This document shows, one piece after another, positions 7,001-13,400 of a stretch of 15,152 nt of DNA. The stretch's first letter is position 1. Each line of letters starts with the position of its first letter. Origin of the DNA: an uncultured Eubacteriales bacterium (GTDB lineage: Bacteria; Bacillota; Clostridia; Oscillospirales; Oscillospiraceae); the NCBI GenBank assembly GCA_905202605.1, contig CAJKSU010000052.1, positions 1 to 15,152 of the forward strand, in the 5' to 3' direction. Under the pieces are notes generated by a model. It had not been told where the DNA came from and ran no database searches. It was given only the letters and a program-made list of their open reading frames with translations. The position numbers and the translations under genes were made by a program.

Positions 7001-7007
7001 TTGTACA

Positions 7008-7598
7008 TCATCCTTCCGCTGTTATTGCTTGGTGAAATATTTCTATGTACACAGATATAAGATCTGCAAGTACCGCCAACATACTGTAGACGAAAAATGA
7101 ATAGAAAAATCTGCTGACAATTATTTGTAGAAAGAAAATAGTAAACAAAAGCATATTTTTCTTCTTATTATTCGCAATCTGTATTTTGACATCAAAATGA
7201 ACTTGCTCCTGATACACTGGCTTTTGGAAAAAGGCGAGTATCAGTAAAAACACATCTGCGACCCATAGCAGCGCATGCGGTAGCTCCAGAGCGGCAGGAC
7301 CAACGAAAATTGTGGTGAACAAAACTAATCCAACACTAATTACCTGGCAAAGCCAAGCATAAGGTGCGTGCCAACCACCAAATCGGCTTCGAAGCACAAT
7401 AAAAACCATTGAGAATATTAGTGCTTCCCAAACGACTTTAAGGAGTATGGTAACGGGAAACAAAATGAGAAAGAACAACAAGGATATTAGTTTAAGCTCT
7501 ACGGCGTATGCACACCAAGGACGATCTTGCGGCTGAATCCAGTTGCGTGCCACACTAATATCTGCAATTGCTATGGCTATTTTATGCACGACGATCAC
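7008..7598 (-). CDS. agrB: AgrB family accessory gene regulator, membrane cysteine peptidase
   Basis: 196 residues, normal for AgrB. It is an integral-membrane endopeptidase that trims the AgrD pro-peptide and forms the thiolactone ring. The active-site block RSRFGGWHAPYAWLC places H77 and C84 with the spacing and even numbering of the staphylococcal catalytic pair. Several hydrophobic segments follow, with a basic loop (KIQIANNKKKN) between the last helices. The N-terminus (HKIAIAIADI) fits the family, so the start must be GTG 7598 or GTG 7589; an in-frame stop lies just upstream. No Shine-Dalgarno precedes either, and the -10 box at 7612-7607 is so close that the mRNA may be nearly leaderless. 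agrD follows after 7 nt, and the regulated promoter lies immediately upstream. Confidence 0.95.
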   Translation of the reverse strand: MIVVHKIAIAIADISVARNWIQPQDRPWCAYAVELKLISLLFFLILFPVTILLKVVWEALIFSMVFIVLRSRFGGWHAPYAWLCQVISVGLVLFTTIFVGPAALELPHALLWVADVFLLILAFFQKPVYQEQVHFDVKIQIANNKKKNMLLFTIFFLQIIVSRFFYSFFVYSMLAVLADLISVYIEIFHQAITAEG

Positions 7599-7606
7599 CG
7601 GATTGA

Positions 7607-7666
7607 GTTATACCATATAAAATCGTGAATGTGTGGGAATTGCAGTGAATGCAGTGTATTTGCAGT
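7607..7666 (-). promoter_or_regulatory. agrBD promoter with ACTGCA direct-repeat operator
   Basis: On the minus strand ACTGCA occurs at 7666-7661, 7655-7650 and 7646-7641, offsets 0, +11 and +20; the outer copies extend to TTCACTGCAA. Exactly 28 bp after the last copy lies TATAAC (7612-7607) with an extended TG element (TGGTATAAC). No TTGACA-like -35 is present, which fits an activator-dependent promoter. Paired direct repeats two helical turns apart just upstream of the -35 region are the known layout of LytTR-type (AgrA) sites. The promoter at 10204-10263 has the same geometry. Confidence 0.75.
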
Positions 7667-7676
7667 GAAAGCATGA

Positions 7677-7719
7677 ATAACGCAGTAACTGCATGATTCG
7701 TGCAACGTTACTGCGTTAT
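7677..7719 (-). promoter_or_regulatory. Hairpin between kinase gene and agrB promoter
   Basis: A perfect 13-bp inverted repeat is formed by ATAACGCAGTAAC (7677-7689) and GTTACTGCGTTAT (7707-7719), with a further TGCA/TGCA pairing in the loop. No T-run follows on either strand, so termination would be weak; some agrAC transcripts may read through into agrBD. One arm holds ACTGCG (minus strand 7686-7681), exactly 20 bp upstream of the first operator repeat, so it may also be part of the regulator binding site. Confidence 0.6.
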
Positions 7720-7724
7720 CCTGA

Positions 7725-9044
7725 TTATGTGGGGGTAATCTGTGCCGAGAAGCAGAATAAATGGGTATCCGCTTGATAGTCCCAGATATATTCTGCGCCG
7801 TACTGCTGCATGATTGCGGCAATGTTTTTGGTGCCGTAGCCGTGGGCAAAACGATCTGGTTTAGTGGAGAGAATATGGTTTCCCACAATTTTTACGGGTT
7901 CCTCAGAGTAGTTTGCGATAAACAGAAAGTTGACCTCCGGCTCTACCTGCATCCGTAGCTTGATGGTTTTATGCTCCGGTGCTTTGTTCTTGTCGCAGGC
8001 TTCAATGGCGTTGTCAATCAGGTTAGACAGCGCTACAACAAGGGCTTCATCCGGCAACGCAAATTCCCGGAGATCATCCAGCTGCGCGGTCAGCATAATT
8101 CCCTTGCTTTTGGCGAGGGCATGCTTTTGATTGAGTATGACATCCACGACACTGCGCCCGGTTTGTACCAGCATTGCATCAGTCATATCTGTCTGTAAGA
8201 GACGGCTGACATATTCAATGAGTTCCGAATTACCATTCCCGTTTTGCGCGAGTCCGCGAATGGCGAGCAATTGATTCTGGTAGTCGTGGGTTTGCTTCCG
8301 CTGACTAGAGTAGGCGTTCTTCCAGGCTTCCACATTGTCGTGCTCCAGCTTGAGAGAATGCTGAAGAATCGAGTAGTCTCTCAGCGCTTTTTGCTGCTGA
8401 TCCAAAAAATTGAGCAAAACAATGGTCAGCATATCGGCCAGAAGCAGGATAAGGGAACAGAACATAATTTGCGGTGCGGCCTCTGGTGCTACTGACGATA
8501 TCTGTGTTAAGGTAATCACGATAATCGTGGACATGAGCGGAAAAGTGAGAATTCGAAGCCAGTCCTGCTTTGTTGCAGCGGTATAGGTGGTGCGAGCGTG
8601 GAGAATCATTCTGAGAATGGAGACGAAAAACAGCTCAATGATTTTTGCGGCAAAGCAGAATCCGTAGTAGCTGTATGGATCCTGCATGTATACGGAGGTG
8701 TTAGCACCAAACAGAAGGGAAAAGCCCACCAAAAAGAGATTGTCACTCAACAACATGAGGGAGGTGCCGAAAACCACAACAGCAATACATTTTATAGGAT
8801 GTGCTTTGTATAGATAATGAAGCCAAAGGGTGTTTGTTGTAATGAGAAGCGCAAGTTTAAGCAGGAGGTTACCATTTGCGAGCAAGATTGCCCCAATGTA
8901 GGTGAATGTCATAAGAAAAAGATTAAGGGGAAGTACTTTCCTTCTAACTTGATATGTAAAGAAGCAGTTTCCTAATTGGAATAATGTGAACACCTCTACG
9001 AAGTTTAGCAGGACATTGAGTAAATAGAATAAGATGTTACTCAT
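7725..9044 (-). CDS. agrC: AgrC-like sensor histidine kinase (HPK10 type, GHKL ATPase)
   Basis: 439 residues, the usual size for peptide-sensing HPK10 kinases. The N-terminal about 215 residues hold a series of hydrophobic segments forming the membrane sensor, followed by a coiled linker (DQQQKALRDYSILQHSLKLE). The dimerisation/phosphoacceptor segment RKQTHDYQNQLLAI has H253 as the likely phosphorylated histidine. The GHKL ATPase has the N-box LSNLIDNAIEAC (N341, N345) and a G-box HGYGTKNI (about 401-408). Its ATG overlaps the stop of the response-regulator gene by 4 nt (ATGA), so the pair is co-translated. By context it should sense the cyclic peptide made from agrD and phosphorylate the regulator. 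I cannot exclude that it senses a different peptide. Confidence 0.93.
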   Translation of the reverse strand: MSNILFYLLNVLLNFVEVFTLFQLGNCFFTYQVRRKVLPLNLFLMTFTYIGAILLANGNLLLKLALLITTNTLWLHYLYKAHPIKCIAVVVFGTSLMLLSDNLFLVGFSLLFGANTSVYMQDPYSYYGFCFAAKIIELFFVSILRMILHARTTYTAATKQDWLRILTFPLMSTIIVITLTQISSVAPEAAPQIMFCSLILLLADMLTIVLLNFLDQQQKALRDYSILQHSLKLEHDNVEAWKNAYSSQRKQTHDYQNQLLAIRGLAQNGNGNSELIEYVSRLLQTDMTDAMLVQTGRSVVDVILNQKHALAKSKGIMLTAQLDDLREFALPDEALVVALSNLIDNAIEACDKNKAPEHKTIKLRMQVEPEVNFLFIANYSEEPVKIVGNHILSTKPDRFAHGYGTKNIAAIMQQYGAEYIWDYQADTHLFCFSAQITPT

Positions 9045-9796
9045 AAGATATGTCCTTTCCAGAGCAAGAATTGCTTGCGGACCTGTGCATATTGCCGTTC
9101 AGACACCTTTAATTCTTTTCCATTTCGAAGAAATGCAGTGTAGTTTTTTATTTTAATGATGTGCTCCATATTGGCCAGATAGCTTTTTTGTAGCCGCAGG
9201 AATCCTTTTGAAGCAAGCAATGCATCATAGTCCGAGAGCTTTCCAGTGCATTCTACGCAAGTTGCATTATCATATAGATGGAGCAGCGTATATCGCCGTG
9301 GAGTACCTTCAAAATACAGAATATTCTTGATGGGAACCTCCAGGGTGCGGTCACGCCCGTAAATGGTAACAACTTCCGCATTTTCGTGGAGCTTCTCTGT
9401 AACTTCATCCATGCAAGCGTCAAACTCGACTTCCAGCTGTTCCTTGAGTAGGTAGCGAAATGCATTGACCCGGTAGCCCGCCGGGGCATATTGAATCCAG
9501 CTAGTAACGAATACGAGAATCATGTCGGGATATTGTTTCCTCAGCTCCTTTGCTGCATCCAATCCAGTTATGCCGGGCATGTCAATATCTAAAAATAAGA
9601 CATCGCATCCGAATAAATTTATGGATAGCAAACTTTGGGCTGAGTAGCATTTCTGTACTCTTAGGTTTAAATCTTTCAAAGAAGAATAGTTCTTGAGTTT
9701 TCCCTCAAGTTGGTTCACGAAAAACCGTTGGTCATCGCAAATTACGACATTCATATTATAAGTCAGCACCACCTTAAACGAAGTCCTTTTTAACAT
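9041..9796 (-). CDS. agrA: LytTR-family response regulator, AgrA-like
   Basis: A receiver domain plus a C-terminal LytTR DNA-binding domain. The receiver shows the acidic pair in VVICDDQ, the phosphoacceptor aspartate in FLDIDMPG, VFVTSW with the conserved T, and LLK with the conserved lysine. The LytTR part has EVPIKNILYFEGTPRRYTLLH, FLRLQKSYLANMEHI and ELKVSERQYAQVRKQF. Two starts are possible: ATG 9796, with AAAGGAG 13 nt upstream, or ATG 9754, where the family-typical MNVVICDD begins but the upstream AAGGTGGT is weaker. I list the longer form; the extra 14 residues are untypical, so 9754 may be the true start (237 residues). It overlaps the kinase gene. It is the best candidate to bind the ACTGCA repeats at 7641-7666 and 10204-10229. 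Confidence 0.93.
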   Translation of the reverse strand: MLKRTSFKVVLTYNMNVVICDDQRFFVNQLEGKLKNYSSLKDLNLRVQKCYSAQSLLSINLFGCDVLFLDIDMPGITGLDAAKELRKQYPDMILVFVTSWIQYAPAGYRVNAFRYLLKEQLEVEFDACMDEVTEKLHENAEVVTIYGRDRTLEVPIKNILYFEGTPRRYTLLHLYDNATCVECTGKLSDYDALLASKGFLRLQKSYLANMEHIIKIKNYTAFLRNGKELKVSERQYAQVRKQFLLWKGHIL

Positions 9797-9919
9797 AATA
9801 TCGAGCCATCTCCTTTGTCAATCATAATTTCAAGAATGCTGATCTTTAACACTATTATTTTCCGAAACTGTGCTAAAGTCAAGAAAAATGCAGAACATTA
9901 GCACACGAGGAGGGATAGC
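9797..9919. promoter_or_regulatory. Divergent promoter region with TGTGCTAA/TTAGCACA dyad
   Basis: This spacer separates the agrA-like gene (left) from the XRE gene (right). TGTGCTAA (9869-9876) and TTAGCACA (9898-9905) are perfect inverted copies separated by 21 bp, just upstream of the XRE ribosome binding site, so they are a likely autoregulatory operator. For the minus strand TATGAT (9826-9821) is a possible -10 placed so that the mRNA would begin near the AAAGGAG site. No ACTGCA pair like those of agrBD is present here, suggesting the kinase/regulator pair is not controlled by the same operator. Confidence 0.5.
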
Positions 9920-10162
9920 GTGAAGATATACGATTATGATGGGCGTAAGAATATCTGTGGAGAGCGAATACGGGAATTACGGATTAAACGGCACTGGTCG
10001 CAATCAAACCTCGCAAAGCACCTACAACTAGCGGGAGTCAACCTAGCTCGTGATTCTGTAAATCGAATTGAAAAAGGAACGCGGTTTGTTGCGGATTATG
10101 AGATACGGGCATTTGCTGAGATTTTTGATGTTTCGGTATTATGGCTCCTTGAGCTGGAATAG
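9920..10162 (+). CDS. Small XRE-family helix-turn-helix transcriptional regulator
   Basis: 80 residues, a single Cro/C1-type HTH domain with no partner domain. GTG at 9920 follows GAGGAGGGA (9907-9915). The HTH core reads ERIRELRIKRHWSQSNLAKHLQLAG, then VNLARDSVNRIEKGTRFVADYEIRAFAEIFDVSV, with the characteristic SQSNLAKHL helix, R-DSVNRIEKG recognition helix and the closing VSVLWLLELE. It resembles stand-alone XRE repressors that often sit beside regulated loci in Clostridia. It is divergent from the agrA-like gene and directly precedes the giant RHS-type gene. Because it lies between the two, it may repress one or both. Its stop overlaps the 5' arm of its terminator. Confidence 0.9.
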   Translation: MKIYDYDGRKNICGERIRELRIKRHWSQSNLAKHLQLAGVNLARDSVNRIEKGTRFVADYEIRAFAEIFDVSVLWLLELE

Positions 10163-10203
10163 CTTCGATGGTAGTATAAGCCATCGAAGCTATTCGTGTT
10201 TTT
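10158..10203 (+). terminator. Intrinsic terminator of the XRE gene
   Basis: A perfect 14-bp stem is formed by AATAGCTTCGATGG (10158-10171) and CCATCGAAGCTATT (10181-10194) with a 9-nt loop, followed by CGTGTTTTT. It overlaps the XRE stop codon and ends where the operator repeats of the next promoter begin, so the giant gene needs its own promoter. Confidence 0.85.
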
Positions 10204-10263
10204 ACTGCAAAAATGCTGCTTATACTGCATATTAAATGATTCACAAGTTAAATGTGCTAAAAT
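10204..10263 (+). promoter_or_regulatory. Promoter of the giant RHS-type gene with ACTGCA operator like that of agrBD
   Basis: ACTGCA lies at 10204-10209 and 10224-10229 (20-bp period), with a degenerate GCTGCT at 10215-10220 (+11). Exactly 28 bp after the second copy comes TAAAAT (10258-10263) with extended TG (TGCTAAAAT). Offsets 0/+11/+20 and the 28-bp gap equal those of the agrBD promoter, and both carry ATTCAC at nearly the same place (10238-10243 here). The word TGTGCTAA (10253-10260), also found in the XRE dyad, overlaps the -10, so the XRE protein could repress here. Confidence 0.7.
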
Positions 10264-10405
10264 ATTAACATATCGGACTATCTTAATGTAGCCTATTGCG
10301 GCCCACAGGATGAACTGGTGCGAAGGCATAATTGATAGGATCAGATTTGAACAGAAGGAAGGTGAAAATGCAAAGAAATACAAAATAGAAAATTGGAGGT
10401 AGAAA
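10264..10405 (+). other. 5' leader of the RHS-type gene with a six-codon upstream frame
   Basis: Transcription from the -10 at 10258 would start near 10270, leaving a leader of about 135 nt. At 10368-10388 a frame MQRNTK-stop follows its own AAGGAAGGTGAAA ribosome binding site and ends 17 nt before the main ATG. It might couple translation of the main gene, but such a short frame can occur by chance. No riboswitch fold is obvious. Confidence 0.35.
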
Positions 10406-13400
10406 ATGAAAGCAAAATTGAAACGCCTTCTCAGCTGCTTGCTGACTGCGGCGTTGCTCCTGCAAATGGCCCCATTCGAGGCGCTGGCAGCTGACAACAG
10501 TTCCACAGTCAGCTCACCTGCGGTGCGTGAGGACCGTGATGAGAGCACGGAATCCACGAAGACTGCTGATGAGGCCGACTACGATGACGACGTCTCACCG
10601 CAGGATACCTATATTGACGGCGAAGTGATGGAGGCACGGGACGAGTATGAAAAGCACTACCGTTTGACCGACGGGAGCTTTTTGGCGGCGCAGTTTCAGG
10701 TGCCGGTACATTATGAGGCGGACGGGGTATGGGAGGACATTGACAATACCCTGACTGGGGTAGCGCTGTATGACGGCACAGAGGTCTACCAGTCTGTCAA
10801 CGGCGAGCATGTCCAGTCGTTTGCGTCCACTCTGTCAGATGGAACAGTGCTGTCCGTTGCGGATGGGGAGCAGTCCCTGACCATGGCGCTTTGGGATGGC
10901 GGACAGGATGCGGCAGAACCGCCGCCCGCAGCAGTAACGGAAACACCGGAAATCACAGATGCAGAGGAAACGCCAGAGTCGTCGGAACAGCCGGAAAACG
11001 AGCAGGAAGCGGAACCGGAAGAAACAGAGACTCCCAGCGAAGCGGAATCTGCGGACGCACCTACTGTGCTTGCGGGAGAATCCGACGATGCGGACGGAGA
11101 GAAAACGCCTGCGGAAGGAGACAATGAGGATACGCCGTCAGAGGAACTGCCAGAAGCGGACACACCGGAAGAAATGGTGGAGCCTGCGCCGTCTCCGGCA
11201 GCATCGGAGGATGAAGCGGATGCAGCAGATCCTACAGAGCCGGAAACCATCGAGGAAGAATCCGAACCGGAAGATACGCTGCCCACCTTCAATCGGGAAG
11301 CGAAAGCGGAAATTCTCACCGGCGCGGCAAGAGCGGCTGCGGTACAGGCAGCGCCAGCAAAGCGGGAAGTAACCGACGTTGTGCCGGAAACTCTGGAAAA
11401 CGCCGTGATCTACCGGGAGGTTTACCCTGGCGTTGATCTGAAATATGAAACCTACAGTTATAATGTCAAGGAGAGCATTATTCTAAATGCCCCGGCTGCG
11501 CAGAGCGAGGAAACGGACGGCGCAGCAAATGACAGCCGATACGTGTACACCTTCCGTTTGACGATGGAGGGGCTGACGCCGGAATTGCAGGAGGACGGCA
11601 GTATTCTGCTCCTGAATGAGGCGGGAGAGACGGAGTATACCATCCCGGCGCCTTTTATGATGGACGACGCAGGTGAATACTCAGACCAGGTAACTTACGC
11701 TCTCACGGAGGATGCTTCTGTATGGCTGTTAACCATTACAGCCGATTCAGCGTGGCTGGATGACGACTCCCGTGTGTACCCGGTTTCGATTGACCCGTCG
11801 ATTGAAAGTAACAGTAATTCAGCCAATATTGTAGGCGGTACTGCTGCGACCAATACGCCGTCGCAATCAGTTCACAAAAAGTGGATGGTTGCGGGATATC
11901 ACGGAACGCACGGCTATATGGAAGCGTATTTTAAAATCAATAGCTTGCCGAAAATTCCAGTTGGCAGCACAGTAACGAAGGTTTCGATTAAGCTTCCGGT
12001 TGCGGACTATATTCCACGAGGGGATGTGACAGCAAAAAGTACGCTGTCCATGCATCCGGTTACAGATTCACGTTCTGGAAGCACATGGCCGTCTGAGCTG
12101 ACTTGGAGCACAAAACCTGCTTATGGCGAAGTAATCGACTACTACGTGGCAGACGGTGGAAAAATTGCAGACGATCATTTTTGGGATATTACACGTGCTG
12201 CAAAGCAGTGGTATGAGGGGACTGCTGAAAACAATGGTTTAGCGGTCACGTCTGACCAGGGACCGAGCACTGCATACCGTATATATCTTGATTATTCAGT
12301 GAACGCAGCGCTGACTGTTATCTACCGCAGTACCACTGGCATTGAAAGCTACTACACCTATGAAGAACAGAACATTCTTCGCGCAGGCACCGGATATGTG
12401 GGAGATTATTCTTCTTCATTGACTATTGTCAAGGATGATCTTTCATATTCCAGCACTTCTTTGCCCTTTACGCTCAGCCATGTATATAACAGCGATCTTC
12501 ACAGCGGAAATATCTCTGACAGCTGGCTGTTGGGCGTTACAGCGGCAGACTATATCAATATGCGTACAGGGTTCGGTTGGCAGCTTTCCACACAGGAAAG
12601 CATAGGGAAAACAACAATCGGCGGCACCACATATTTGGTCTATCGTGATGGGGACGGAACGATGCACTTCTTCACCTATGTTGCCGGCAGTGGAAAATAC
12701 GAGGATGAAGATGGACTAAATCTGACGATCGCTCCAGGAACCAGTGGAAGCATTAGAACGTATACCTTAAAGGATGCCAGCGGAAATACCCGATATTTTT
12801 ACAATGATTATCTGACGTACATAAAAGATGCCAGCGGAAACCGAATATGCTTTGTTTATAATGGGAAGAGCTTTTCAGCCACAGGTACAGAATGGTATCC
12901 AAGTACATACGGCAGCTATCTCTCTGAAATTTATGCTGTCAGCAGTGGCGGTTCGAGCAGCAGGATATGTGCGCTTTCCTATGACCAAAACCATTACCTT
13001 GCCTCGATTACGGATTATGCGGGTCGTACAACGAAATTTGCATATTCCGATCTCACTGAAAACAGCGCATATTTAACAAAGGTTACCCATCCGGACGGAA
13101 CATCGGCCTGTTACAACTATGATGATAACGGACGCCTATCGGAGGCCTACGACGGAGAGGGAAAGTACGGCATTGCCTATACCTATTCCGGCAATGATGT
13201 AACTGGAATCCGGGAATATGCCGCAGCCAGTCAGGGCGGTGAGAAGACGTATGGCTCCAGTATCAGACGCAGCAAGAATGGTGTTCAGGAAGCGGTCTAC
13301 CGCTATGATGGTGCTGACCATAAGTTCTATCCAGATGATGATACAACGGATGATATTGTGACTCGCTATGCCTTTGACTACGCCGGGCGCACCATCAACG

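Noticed and set aside
6809..7060. 83-codon plus-strand frame
   Set aside because: It lies antisense to agrD and the end of agrB and has no ribosome binding site; the minus strand holds the recognisable genes.
10427..10440. LLSC as a lipoprotein cleavage site in the giant protein
   Set aside because: The cysteine is at residue 11, before the hydrophobic core, so the segment fits a Sec signal with cleavage near residue 28-29.
10786..11319. 177-codon serine-rich minus-strand frame
   Set aside because: It is the mirror of the GAA/GAG/GCG-rich acidic stalk of the giant protein; serine richness is a translation artefact.
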